From assembly GCF_000350225.1 (NCBI RefSeq), contig NW_005178726.1, positions 202,329 through 266,328 on the forward strand: a DNA stretch of 64,000 bases, read 5' to 3'. Of the stretch, positions 1 to 10,231 are shown piece by piece (positions within the stretch are counted from its first letter, which is position 1; every line of letters begins with the position of its first letter). The notes under the pieces are model-generated. The model worked only from the letters and a program-made list of their open reading frames with translations, was not told the DNA's origin and made no database searches. Both the position numbers and the translations under genes were made by a program. Source of the DNA: Chondrus crispus. Lineage: Eukaryota > Rhodophyta > Florideophyceae > Gigartinales > Gigartinaceae.

Positions 1-2
1 GA

Positions 3-893
3 GATTACAACGGCCCTAACGCATTTCAAGACTTCGTCGATCAGGCAAAGGCCCAAGGCTCGGCACATCGTGCTCTCTTAGACTACCGAGTCGGCGGGTT
101 GAATGGCCGCAAGATGTCCCAAGGACGGGTGCTAGCTGTCCGGGAGCATCGAGACGATGACGGCAGCATATTCCGTCAGGCATCGGAAAGGCTTCCCCGC
201 AGCGATGCAATCAATGCTGTCGGCACGAACGCCCCTTTGAACACCAGCATGGCGTCTTCAGAGATCACAGAGATTTTAAATCCAGACTTTTCTGTTCACT
301 GGAAGCATGACAGCGATCTTAACAAAGGCGATGCCACTAATGGCTCTTCCGAAGCCACCTACAAGTCTGCCCTAGACGAAGTTCACGACAACGAAGTCCA
401 CGTCGTGCGACACTCCGATCACTGTGGCACTCAGGAAATCCCCTCATACATACGCCGCGACGGCAACCGTATGACGGCTCCGCCATCAAGGGCCCGCCCT
501 CCCACTGGCACAGCGCCAATGAACCGATCGAAGGTCCCCATGGGTCCCTCAGATAGACAAGGATGGAGAAGATATGGTGAGCCGTCCGCAAATCGACCCG
601 ATGATGTCTGCTTCGACTGCTATGAACAAGGTCACCGACGCCCTCGATGTCCGTATAGCGACAGAGCCCATGATTCTCACTACTTCGACATGGTGAGAGA
701 AAATTATTACGCTCTCACCCAAGGCCAACGAGACTGGCTCCATAACCGGGATCAAACCCCAGGGTTCGCCTATGCCGAAGGCACAGCCCACGGCTTCCAA
801 GCCGGACCCTTACCAGTTTTTAAGCCACGATCGAACACGCCTTATGAGGCGCCAGTCGTTCGACGGAGCCAAAATCGGCAGACGAAAAACTAG
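3..893 (+). CDS. Gag polyprotein of outer gypsy element (5' truncated by window edge)
   Basis: The frame is open from base 3 to the TAG at 891-893, so the true start is outside the window. A CCHC zinc knuckle (C-x2-C-x4-H-x4-C, read as CFDC...H...C near bases 612-655) marks it as the nucleocapsid part of Gag, which binds element RNA in the virus-like particle. The preceding region is polar and Pro/Arg-rich, as is usual between capsid and nucleocapsid. The last codons before the stop read AAA AAC, next to the -1 frame of pol. Confidence 0.8.
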   Translation, partial: DYNGPNAFQDFVDQAKAQGSAHRALLDYRVGGLNGRKMSQGRVLAVREHRDDDGSIFRQASERLPRSDAINAVGTNAPLNTSMASSEITEILNPDFSVHWKHDSDLNKGDATNGSSEATYKSALDEVHDNEVHVVRHSDHCGTQEIPSYIRRDGNRMTAPPSRARPPTGTAPMNRSKVPMGPSDRQGWRRYGEPSANRPDDVCFDCYEQGHRRPRCPYSDRAHDSHYFDMVRENYYALTQGQRDWLHNRDQTPGFAYAEGTAHGFQAGPLPVFKPRSNTPYEAPVVRRSQNRQTKN

Positions 894-2172
894 GAAGGGG
901 CCTTACTGCGGGTGTCCATCCCAAGGCCAAGGCCCCACCGTGGAATACCACAAGGAGAACAGAATCACCCAGTACGTCGGACGACAATCAAGAAGCCTGG
1001 GTGCAACCAAAAGAAATTCTTGAACGACCATATGGTCTACCCCGATGGATTCGACTTGATCAATATCAGAGAACTCCCATATGCGCCTTGTCCACGTACA
1101 ATTACAAGGTCGCTGCCCTCATTGGGCTCTCGAAGAATTCATTGGGAAGTGCGCTTACCGTCCTAGACACAGGGGCAGGTCCAAACCTGATTCGGCTGGA
1201 CATGCTATCATTGGAAGCACAAAGTCAAATTGACAATTCAAAAGAGCTGGTCTCATTATCAAGCGCCTCGAATCACCGGCTTGAAACACTGGGAATAATC
1301 CATCTTGCCGTGGCGCTCGGCAGCTATCACACGAGACAGCCATTCATCGTCGTGAGACAATTAGGCGCGGACGCCATCTTGGGATGTACGTTTCTGGACG
1401 ATCACGTTTCCGCCGTTCACATCCGAAGGCGGTCAGTCGAGCTATGCTCCGGAGATGAAGTACCCATTCAAAGGAGACCTGCGATGACCCCCATCAGCCG
1501 TCCGACGGGGGAATGCCCCGAAGTGAGTACCAAACGAGACGGAGACCTATTTCTTAGAGTTACCAAGGCCGTCGAAATTCCGGCAGGCACGGAAATGGCT
1601 GTTAAAGTCAGCTGCCCAGCCTCTGGCACTGTAGTCCTAGAGACAAGACCGGAAGTCTATCTAAGAAAGCAAGTCAGCCTGTCCAATGGGGTCGCTGACA
1701 TCCGTCCTCATGTCCCATTCTTAGTCCGCGTTGCGAACTTCTCACGGTCAACGACCAAACTTCAAAAACCAGAGCGGATTGGAATTGCTGTGACAGCACC
1801 CAATCAAATTATGTCGGTCGACTTTGGTCTGCCAACCAGAGAAATATCACGAGATGAAGAGGGGGCAGGGCCTGGCCTCCTGTCGCTGGTACCGCCGGAA
1901 AAATCTAGTCATGGAGACAAGAAGTCGAAGTCGACAGATATTGATGACTTAGAACTCGATCATCTGTCGGACGACAATCGACGCAAGGTGCAAAAGCTCC
2001 TCCGTCCATTCGCCAAAATGTGGCAAGGTCAACTGGGCTCCGTGGACATAACAGAACACAGGATACCGTTAGTACCGGGGGCCAAACCGGTTTTCTCCCA
2101 GCCATATCGAGCAGGTCCTGGGGCCAGGAAAGTCTTGAAAGAATCCGTACAGGAGATGCTGGACAAGGATGT
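848..2172 (+). pseudogene. Pol of outer gypsy element, N-terminal part (protease to start of RT), split by insertion
   Basis: This frame lies -1 relative to gag. It is open from 848, just after a TGA at 845-847, so it overlaps the gag end by 46 nt. The aspartic protease active site is DTGAGPN near 1169-1189, followed by an ILG flap-side motif (ADAILGC, about 1366-1386). A linker and the conserved pre-RT stretch (HRIPLVPGAKPVFSQPYRAGP) follow. The frame stops at the inner LTR in the middle of a Val codon. The same frame resumes at 13387 after one TSD copy is discounted. No other lesion is visible in this half, so before the insertion the gene may have been intact here. Confidence 0.85.
2168..2172. 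repeat. Target-site duplication GATGT, left copy
   Basis: GATGT directly precedes the TGTGGTAC start of the inner element's LTR and matches bases 13382-13386 exactly. A 5-bp duplication is the expected product of a Ty3/gypsy integrase. Confidence 0.95.
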
Positions 2173-2772
2173 TGTGGTACAACCGTAGGGACGCTAAACC
2201 GTAAACGGAAAAGGACAGGCTGTACCTAAAATGAGGGAGCTTGGGGGACCGCTACACTGGAGCGTCAGGTAGAATAATCCGGAACGGTAGGAAGCACAGG
2301 ACAAGGGAGGTACACCGCACTGGACACGCGCAGTCGTACTGGGGTGTAGAGCAGTACGACCGGTGGCGAGCTGGAAACCTGAGGGACTTACTTAACCGTA
2401 CGGTAAAGGACTAGGGTAGGAAGTAAGGGGAGGCGTGCTTGCCTCGGTTTACCTCCAGCCCGGTGCCCCCATATCTTATACCCCCTAGTAGGGCGGTGGC
2501 ACCGGACGGACTACAGTAGCTGTACATACTGTAGCCAGCTTACTGTAGCTTACGGTAACTAAAAATGACTACTGTACTAACCCACCGATCGGTCGCGCAC
2601 CACGTGTACACCTGCACTAGCTGGTACCACTAACTACACGTGGACTCCCACGTGGCCACATCTACACGTGCTGGCCACGTATGCACCGTATCGGTTAACA
2701 TCTTACTACTGTACTTGGCGAGGCCTCTGGCGCCCGCCTAGTGCAGTAGCGCCACTTGGCAATTGTACCACA
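2173..2772 (-). repeat. 3' LTR of inner gypsy element (600 bp)
   Basis: It starts TGTGGTACAA and ends TTGTACCACA, a 10-bp terminal inverted repeat. It matches 12781-13381 except for one base missing in an A run near 2404 and one substitution near 2682; other single differences could have been missed by eye. The sequence is rich in TACAGTA/GTAC-type words and CACGTG palindromes. Confidence 0.95.
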
Positions 2773-2786
2773 AACCCCCCTTCTTA
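2773..2786 (-). other. Polypurine tract of inner gypsy element
   Basis: On the minus strand, AAGAAGGGGGGTT abuts the 3' LTR. This is the standard place and composition for the plus-strand primer of reverse transcription. Confidence 0.7.
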
Positions 2787-4419
2787 AATGACGGCACGTC
2801 CTCGTGCCGTCCGTCCCGGAGACTGCATTTCCACTTCAAGTCTTCCCACCACGGCCATCCTTGGCGCGAACATTCCGTATCGGTACTAGCCACCGCTTGG
2901 CTGCCGACGACCTCACTGCGCGGACCCTCTCCGTCATGGGCAAGCGCCGGTGCCCCGGTCGGGCAGCATGGCGGTTTTTCGCTTGGCCATGTGAGCCGGG
3001 CGCTAATTTCCATGCGGTTGCGATCCCTGCTTCCTGACGCGACTAACCGTATTCCATCCCGACTGACTTCTTGATCGACAGGTCCTAATCACCCTCTCTC
3101 ACCCGTACAGTACCGGTAACGGATCAAAGGACAGGGGGAAACCCGACGGTGCCGGCCACGACAGCGCCGGCAACACGGTCGAGGGCTGGGGCGAGACTGC
3201 CTCGCCTTCCCGTGTCGAGATCGCACCGGAGTATTCCCGTGCAGAGACTCCCGTAGCTCGTCTGAACGGTGGGTAGGTTAAGAGCAGCGGCGGTAACGCC
3301 AGCTGCCCCCAACCCGCTGGACAGGGCCGACGGCTCGACGGTAATATAAACCTCGCCGGAGCCGCGTCTCGAGGACCGACAGGGCTTGGAATCTCTGGGA
3401 GATCGCCCGTCCAGTATTCCCGAGCCACGAGCTTGTCCACCGTCTGCGGATGTCGGGGCGTGCCGTAGCTGCCCCGGAGATGCTCCGCGGACGGATTTCC
3501 CAACGGTGACACCGGGGAATAATTATCTTCGACGGTCTAGGGTCTGAGTGGGGCTCGGTTGGCCCCACGCCCCCGGAAGATACCGTAAGGACTTTTACGC
3601 AGATGTCCGCCCCGGTAGTTAGAGGAGAATCCCCCTTGAGGCGGCCCCGATGGCGACGGAGATCGAGAAAGACCCAGCGATGGGCCAGTCTCCTGCGAAG
3701 GCGGCCTTGTCGGTGAGAAGGGTAACTGCAGCGACACGCGTGCCGACAACAGGTGGCGAGGGATCGCCTCCTATGGGGACGGCTGTGCCATTCTCCCTGC
3801 CATCGAGGCGTTGATTCCACCGCCCTCGCGGGACAGTACCACCCCGCGGTGGGCTCCACCCATTCGTGGTGCCGAGGCGGCTACCACGGCTTCCGCGGGG
3901 ACCCTGAGCGAATGCGGTGCTTCCTCGTCCTCAGGGCCCCCCTGGTTTGGGGTTGGAGCTGACGCTCCTCCGCCAGGCCGCGGGGTAGGTGCATCACCAC
4001 TTTTGGCTTCCTCGTCCTCGTGGAGGAGGGGAGCCAACCATTCGGTACTGCCTGCGCCCACCTTGGGGGGCCCGACAGGATCTCACCCTCACCGCCCGCT
4101 GGCTCCGGCAAACAGTCCATCCGGAGAGCCCTCGCGGCTCGGTGTTGAGGCGGCCGCCCCTCCGCGAAATCGCGGGGCCGGCGCGGCCCCCATGCCCGGT
4201 ACCAGCCTTCCGCGAGCGTCGGTGGACCGTCGGTACAGTTCGTGTGCGCCTACCCGAGGCTGTCAAGCGGTCGTTGGGCGCGAGCATCGCGGGGAGCCCT
4301 GCGAAGCACCGTGGCGCGTTAAGTTGCCCAAGCGCGGGAGGTAGGAGTACCAACCGCTTTAGGGGTCAATAGACGCAGTGCAAGCTGCCCCGGAGCGGTG
4401 CTGCTCCGTTTTCCATCTC

Positions 4420-4545
4420 GGTAAAATCGGCCTTTTTCTCAGTAAAATATGCCTGATTTTCCGTTCGGTGGGTCGTTCTGGCTTCAAAACCGGCGTTTTT
4501 CTTAGTAAAACGTGCCTGGTTTTTCCGTTCGGCGGGTGGCTTTTT
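4420..4545. repeat. Direct repeat of about 40 bp, two to three diverged copies
   Basis: The motif (A)GTAAAA..TGCCTG.TTTTCCGTTCGG.GGGT appears at about 4438-4474 and again at about 4502-4541, with a partial copy near 4420. It lies in the 3' noncoding region of the inner gypsy element. Confidence 0.7.
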
Positions 4546-4734
4546 GCCTTTTTGAAGAGCTCCGATTGGATGTTCCCTCAAATCGGGGGCATTCCGAACA
4601 GCCTCCCATACGCCGCCGCGCGCCCTAATTGGCTACGGCCACCGGGTACAGTACTGTGTGAACCACATGTACTGTACCCCGGCCATTCCGTGGCGGTGAT
4701 TGGGTTTGTGGACGGCACGGCTTCGCAGCAATTC

Positions 4735-5830
4735 GTCCCCATCCCCCCATCATCCATGGCCGACCCCGGGGGCGCTCAGTGACCTGGGTGCTCCCTCGGG
4801 GGTCCCTGGAGGGTGCCGTTCGGTTGCGCCCCGCCTTGGCGGGGCGCCAGGTACAGACCCAGGCCCCACCCGGAGGGCTACAGCGCCTCCCCATAAGCAG
4901 GCGCTCCTCCGGGGTAGCGGTGCCAACGTACCGTTGCACGGCACCCCCCCGGAGGGCTGGCCATTTTTCCAACTCGGACGCCCCTCTTTTTCCCCCGGCG
5001 CGTACAGTACGCGGAGGTCTCGACCCTCGTGATTGCGGGGAGACCCCTCTGGCCTCGCTCGGTCCCTTTCCGTGGCGGTTGGGGGCGTACGAGTGCGCCG
5101 CCGGCGATTTCGCCGACAACCCCGATTTGGAAACTGTAAAAAACCACTAGAAACCAATAAAAACTGGTCTCGTTTCCAAATCGGTTGACACCTCGCCATG
5201 ACCGCTTTTTCGGAGTGGATACCCCCGGGTCCGGCTTGACGCGGTGAGCACGATGCCGTTCTCGGACGTGGGCTACGATTTTTATTGAGCCCGCTAGGGG
5301 TCAAAACGTAGCCCAAAGTCGACCGAAATTGCCGGCTGGTCCGCCGGGGTCGACATTGACCGTTTTTCGGACCTTATACTGTCCGAAGCGGCTTGACGCG
5401 TGGAGTACGATGCCGTTGTCGGCGGTGCGTTACGATTTTTATTGAGCCCGCTAGGGGCTCAAACGTAGCCCGAACTTCGACGTAATTGCCGAACCGAACG
5501 GTGTCACCCCTCACAATTTGGTCCCCGGATTTTTGCCGCAGGCCACCGCACCAGTACGGGAATGACACTTGGCAATTTTTGCCACGTGTCGGGGGTCGCG
5601 CCGCCGCTGCAAGTATCCGAGACGGTATTTATCTTGGGCACCGCGGGCGTGCCGTACCCCCCCATCGTCGACCATGGTCGACCTCGGGGGACACCTAGTG
5701 ACCTAGGCGATCCCCCTGAGGTCCCTGGACTTCACCGTTTCGGATTACACGCCTTATAGGCGGCGTGTACAGTATTTGACACACGGCACCTCCCCGGAGG
5801 GCTGGCTAATTTTGTAACTCAGGCCCTTAG
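4735..5830. repeat. Diverged tandem duplication, unit about 0.9 kb
   Basis: The stretch from about 4745 (CCATGG-CGACC-GGGGG ... GGTCCCTGGA) through about 4985 recurs in the same order from about 5655 to 5830: the same ATGG-CGACC core, GGTCCCTGGA, then the CCCCGGAGGGCTGG block. Between them, a GAGCCCGCTAGGGG..CAAACGTAGCCC block occurs twice (about 5285-5315 and 5443-5473). The copies are clearly diverged. Confidence 0.65.
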
Positions 5831-6022
5831 TTCGGGGAGGTTACGAAGTCGACCGCCAGCCGTAGTTTAGAGGGTGCAAAACCCATCGTCGTGCGTATAG
5901 TTCCGAGCGGTAGTGACGGTCCCGTAGGCGGCTTCCGCCCCCCGCATGCTCTACATGCGGGTGGTCTCAACCGGTACAGTATCCGGGAGACCCCCCTTCT
6001 TAGCTTGCGCCACCGAGCGGGA

Positions 6023-9000
6023 CTAAGCTCGGTGGGCTCGCCAATACCGATCGATAAAGGCTTGTGGTAGGCCCTCCGCGGGTTCGAATGTATCATCCGC
6101 GGGGGTGTAGCCATACCACCTCACTTTGTATTCCAAGCCGGTAGGGGTGTCGCGATGCGCTACGAGACGCTCGACGACGAACTCCTCGGGGGTATTAGCA
6201 CAGTCCCCATGGGGAGGGTTAATCCGTTCGGAAGGGGCACTTATGCCTCCTGTAGGCATGGTCCGGTCCCCCGGGCCCCTTGGCATCCGCGTGACGCGGT
6301 CAATACTGACTCGTACGGGAAGCCCGTCTTGCTCCACAGTAACAGTCGTGTCCGTGGCTTTGCGGACCCGAAAGGGTCCTTCCGTCTTCGGTAAAAGCTT
6401 GACGGACATGTCGTCCGTCCCAAGCCCCTGTCCGTCACGGCCACGTCGTTCAGCCGCTCGGAGGGCTCGGGGAGGGCGATCCACGTAGACTTGGTCGCCC
6501 TCCTGTATTACCGGTCGGAATCGGACTTTCTTATCGAAGTTCTCCTTATACCGCTTTTGGGCCGCGGTCATCTTTACCCGCGCACGGTCGAGGACATCCC
6601 GTAGCTTGCGAAGAGTCGCCCGCTTGTACTGTACGGGAGTACGTGGGTCGTCATGGGCGACTCCCGCAGCCTGAGGCGCTGTACCCGCGACGGTTAATCC
6701 GGACGGTTGTCTTGTCAACACCAGGTCAAACGGAGTAGTCTCCGTTGACCGGTGGACTTGTATGTTATAAGCATACGTCAGAGGCTGGAGGAACTCGTCC
6801 CAGTCTCGCTGGTGCTCCTCGACATAATGTCGGAGCCTCTGCACGATGGTCTTATTAAACCGTTCGGTCTGACCGTTAGTTTGCGGGTGGTAGGCTGTCG
6901 TCAAATAGTGACGTATGCCTAGCAGTGCGCATACGGCGTCGAAGAACTTCGCCGCAAATTGCGGACCGTTATCGGTAAGGACGTACTGTGGTGCTCCGTA
7001 GACGTACACCCAGTTGTCCAGGAATGCGTTAGCCACCACGGCTGCGGTTGTCGTACGAAGCGCGATGCTGCGCGTGAGCTTAGAGAACCGGTCGGTAATC
7101 ACAAGGACGAACTGATTCCCATGTGCGGTCTTCGGCAACGGACCCAGGAGGTCCATTGCGACAAACTCCAAGGGTCCGGCCGCCGGGAATAGTTTCATGT
7201 CCTTTTGATGACGTACAATCGTGCCCCGTGTCGCAGAGCACGATTGACAGTTCCGTACGGTGGCGTACACGTCGTTGGCTATGTGGGGCCAGTAGTACTC
7301 CCTTCTTAGGGTATAGTACATCCTGGTCCCACCGGGGTGTCCGGCCAACCTCGGGTGGTGTGCCAAATACAGCACCTTGGCCCTTAACCGTTTCGGGACG
7401 ACGCGTTGCAGTGTCCCATCAAGAGGGGACCTCCGCACCAAGAAACCGTAACGGTCCACGTCATACTTTGAGTCTGGCTCTCCGACGGTTCGGGCGGCAT
7501 GGATGCAGAACTCGTCCGCCGCCTGTGCTTGGATAAATTCCTCAACCGACAGGGACGATACGTCCGTTTGTTCGGGAGTTACGGCAAGGGCCTGGGATCT
7601 CTCTCGCGCATTCCCGGGACTCCGTTCGGTAGCTGGGGCCCAGTCAATATCGACGGGCCCCACGTAAGGCTCCTGTCTTGACACTTGAACGACGAAGCAC
7701 GGGACTTCGTCGTCTACCGCGACGGTTTCCCCTTCGTCCGTCCGGAGGCGAGATACCCCGTCCGCCAATTGGTGTTTGACACCCGGCCGGTATTGTACGT
7801 CGTATTCGTACTCCGCCAGGCGTAACCGCCAGCGGGCGAGCCGTCCGGAGCTGTCCGCCAAATTGAGGACCCACCGGAGGGCCTCATGGTCCGTTCGGAG
7901 ATTGAACGTGGCACCGTACAGGTAAGGGCGTAATGCCAGGATGCTCCAGACGACTGCAAGGCACTCCTTCTCAGTCGTCGTGTAATTCTTCTCAGCATCC
8001 GTGAGACCACGGCTCCAGTAGCCAATCGGTAATTTATCTCCGTTCGGTTGGTCTTGCAGCAGGGCACACCCCACTTGGTACGCACATGCGTCCGTGTCGA
8101 GTGTGTACTTGTAACCGTGACGGGGTAGAGCCAGAATGGGCGGTGAGACCAGCCTCTTCTTTAGCTCGGCAAAGGCCTCATATTCCGAATCGGATAGGAC
8201 TCCCAGTTCGAAGGGGTGATCCTTGCTCGTCTTCCTATTGAGGGGAGCGGCAATTTTGGCGAAGTTCGGGACGAACCGCCTGTAGACATTGCACATCCTC
8301 AGGAAGGAGCGTAATTCCGTCTGGTTAGAGGGAGGTAGCGCCCGCTCGATAGCGATGACGTTGCGCCTCTCGACCTCTAACCGTCCCGGTCGGATTATGT
8401 GCCCCAGGTACGTCACTGAAGTGTCGAAGAATGTACATTTCGATATCTTCAGCGATACCCCGGCGGTGTACAGCAGTTGTAGTACCTCCCTAACGTGGTC
8501 GAGGTGTTCCGTAATGGATTTAGAGTACACGATGACGTCATCCAAGTACACCAATGCGGTTTCCCATTTAACTCGGGAGAGGATGATGTCCACAGCCCTT
8601 TGGAAAGTGGCTGGGGCATTCTTTAAACCGAACGGCATCCGCACAAACCGGTATAGACCGCAGTGCGACGCGAACGTCGTCTTATCGCGGTCCTCCTCGG
8701 CGACTTCAACTTGCCAGTATCCACTATTGCAATCAAGCGTAGTGAATACTGTAGCGTCGCCGAGTGAGTCGATGCACTCATCCATTCGCGGTAGGGGATA
8801 GGAATCCCGGATGGTAAGTGCGTTTAGTTTGCGGTAGTCCACACAGAACCGCATGGTACCGTCCTTTTTGGGTACGAAGACCACAGGACTGGCCCATTCT
8901 GCCGTGGCCGGCTCGATGACGCCGGCCCGCAGCATGCGGTTCACCTCGGTTTTTTCCTTTTCCCGTGCGGTTGGACCAGCCCGGTACGGAGCTTGGTAGA

Positions 9001-10231
9001 TGGGATTGGCCCCCACCTTGAGGTCGATGCGGTGCTTGGTGGCACCAATCTTCCCGAGGCGGCCATTCCACATCTCCTTGAATTCGGAGAGCATAGCTAC
9101 TATTTTTTCGCGTAGCTCTCCGTCTTCCTCACCGATGTGGACATCCTCGGTCCACAATCGGGGGGCTTCATCCGTGTCGGTTCTCTCCTGTTCTTCTTCC
9201 GTATCGGACTTGTCTTGTCCCTCATCCTGTACGGTACCCAAAGGGGGTACTGTAGGGGGAAGATTATTTTTGTTTCCTCCCCCCTCCTTAGCTTCAGCCA
9301 CTCCTGTGGCTGGCTGAAGGGTTAGGATGTGGGTCGGCGATGGTAGCGCGAGTCCGATAACGGTGTGTTTGGGGAGATGGACCGCATTATGGCTAAAATT
9401 GCTCATTATTACCGAAAACGGAATGTCTGGCCTTATATCCATGACTCCCTGCGCCATAAGCGACAGGTTCTTCTCTGCCGTGCGGGGATGGTTCTGTAAG
9501 AAGCAGAGCCCGGCGACCGGCGTCGCCACCCGTACGGTTGCTTGCGTCATGGGGGGAATTGTAATTCCCCGCACCATGCGTATTTTCCGAGACGGCGTGT
9601 TGCTCGGAAACGGCTTGGTTCTTGGCGATTTTTCTGTTGCCGTTCGGTGTTCCTTATGAGTAAATTTGGATGGCGTCGTGCCTGTAAGTGCGACTGAGGG
9701 GGCATGATGGAAGAGAACCCTCCGTCGCGGTGGTAGAATTGCCTTGATATGTTGGTCTATAAAGGTGGTCCCTAATATACAATCCACAGCCAGGCGAGTG
9801 ACCACGAGAAACTTGACCCTGGCTGTGAAATCTCCGATGCGGACGTACAGTGTAAGCTGTCCAAGGGCGCTCATTGAGCGATTGGAGGCGTCCACCAGCG
9901 GTGCGCTCTTTACCGGACGGATGGCCGCGCGCCATGGCTCGGCCACACAGCGTATATGGATGAGGTTGGGCGCTGCCCCCGAGTCTAGGACTGGAGACAG
10001 TGCCCGCATATTCGCTTGTCGCAGCCCTACCGTAGCGGAAACCTTATAGTTCTGCCTCTTGAAGAAGCAAATAGGTTCCGCTTCGGTCGGCGCGTCTTCC
10101 GTTCGGTTCGGCTCTGCTGCCTGAGTTGAGGGGGAAGGATCCTCCGGGGTGAGGCAGACAGGGAGTTTTGACGACGTCGCCTCTACGCGTCCTCCCTGTC
10201 TTCCCCCGTGAGTTGGAGATCCTCCTCCTCC
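6023..10231 (-). CDS. Pol polyprotein of inner gypsy element: PR-RT-RNase H-IN-chromodomain
   Basis: The pol frame is open from 10231 on the minus strand, overlaps the gag end by 49 nt in the -1 frame, and has its first ATG at 10009. Counting 1328 residues from that ATG: protease DSGAAPN at about 9-15 with ILGTTF at 79-84; RT at about 355-535 with YLDD at 488-491; RNase H at about 635-755; integrase zinc region (HHCC) at about 885-925; catalytic D, D, E near 953, 1013 and 1050; C-terminal chromodomain at about 1277-1325 with aromatic YKVRWYGY and FEP. The chromodomain places it among chromoviruses, which target integration through histone marks. The frame is uninterrupted. A -1 frameshift from gag is the likely route of expression (inference). 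Confidence 0.95.
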   Translation of the reverse strand, partial: GGGGSPTHGGRQGGRVEATSSKLPVCLTPEDPSPSTQAAEPNRTEDAPTEAEPICFFKRQNYKVSATVGLRQANMRALSPVLDSGAAPNLIHIRCVAEPWRAAIRPVKSAPLVDASNRSMSALGQLTLYVRIGDFTARVKFLVVTRLAVDCILGTTFIDQHIKAILPPRRRVLFHHAPSVALTGTTPSKFTHKEHRTATEKSPRTKPFPSNTPSRKIRMVRGITIPPMTQATVRVATPVAGLCFLQNHPRTAEKNLSLMAQGVMDIRPDIPFSVIMSNFSHNAVHLPKHTVIGLALPSPTHILTLQPATGVAEAKEGGGNKNNLPPTVPPLGTVQDEGQDKSDTEEEQERTDTDEAPRLWTEDVHIGEEDGELREKIVAMLSEFKEMWNGRLGKIGATKHRIDLKVGANPIYQAPYRAGPTAREKEKTEVNRMLRAGVIEPATAEWASPVVFVPKKDGTMRFCVDYRKLNALTIRDSYPLPRMDECIDSLGDATVFTTLDCNSGYWQVEVAEEDRDKTTFASHCGLYRFVRMPFGLKNAPATFQRAVDIILSRVKWETALVYLDDVIVYSKSITEHLDHVREVLQLLYTAGVSLKISKCTFFDTSVTYLGHIIRPGRLEVERRNVIAIERALPPSNQTELRSFLRMCNVYRRFVPNFAKIAAPLNRKTSKDHPFELGVLSDSEYEAFAELKKRLVSPPILALPRHGYKYTLDTDACAYQVGCALLQDQPNGDKLPIGYWSRGLTDAEKNYTTTEKECLAVVWSILALRPYLYGATFNLRTDHEALRWVLNLADSSGRLARWRLRLAEYEYDVQYRPGVKHQLADGVSRLRTDEGETVAVDDEVPCFVVQVSRQEPYVGPVDIDWAPATERSPGNARERSQALAVTPEQTDVSSLSVEEFIQAQAADEFCIHAARTVGEPDSKYDVDRYGFLVRRSPLDGTLQRVVPKRLRAKVLYLAHHPRLAGHPGGTRMYYTLRREYYWPHIANDVYATVRNCQSCSATRGTIVRHQKDMKLFPAAGPLEFVAMDLLGPLPKTAHGNQFVLVITDRFSKLTRSIALRTTTAAVVANAFLDNWVYVYGAPQYVLTDNGPQFAAKFFDAVCALLGIRHYLTTAYHPQTNGQTERFNKTIVQRLRHYVEEHQRDWDEFLQPLTYAYNIQVHRSTETTPFDLVLTRQPSGLTVAGTAPQAAGVAHDDPRTPVQYKRATLRKLRDVLDRARVKMTAAQKRYKENFDKKVRFRPVIQEGDQVYVDRPPRALRAAERRGRDGQGLGTDDMSVKLLPKTEGPFRVRKATDTTVTVEQDGLPVRVSIDRVTRMPRGPGDRTMPTGGISAPSERINPPHGDCANTPEEFVVERLVAHRDTPTGLEYKVRWYGYTPADDTFEPAEGLPQAFIDRYWRAHRA

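Larger units (their letters stand above)
1..2172 (+). mobile_element. Outer Ty3/gypsy chromovirus, 5' portion (left end outside window)
   Basis: The window opens inside the gag of a Ty3/gypsy retrotransposon whose 5' LTR lies further left. Gag runs to 893 and pol begins in the -1 frame. Pol is cut at 2172 by the inner element (2173-13381) and resumes at 13382. The last five bases before the insertion (GATGT, 2168-2172) are repeated at 13382-13386, so the two halves are one element split by a later insertion. The 3' LTR was not located; see 16420-19137. Confidence 0.93.
2787..6022 (-). other. Long 3' noncoding region of inner gypsy element
   Basis: About 3.2 kb separates the pol stop from the polypurine tract. 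Both strands show overlapping open frames of 60-190 codons, but these are GC-rich, low-complexity, mutually overlapping and without recognisable domains, so I call no gene. Minus-strand frames near 3099-3512 and 3771-4061 look somewhat more protein-like (Pro-rich and acidic stretches) and could be relics of an extra ORF. The region contains several diverged internal duplications, listed separately. Confidence 0.55.

Noticed and set aside
3278-5316. Overlapping frames of 120-190 codons on both strands as an env-like gene
   Set aside because: GC-driven, low complexity, mutually overlapping, without signal peptide, TM segment or Cys pattern.
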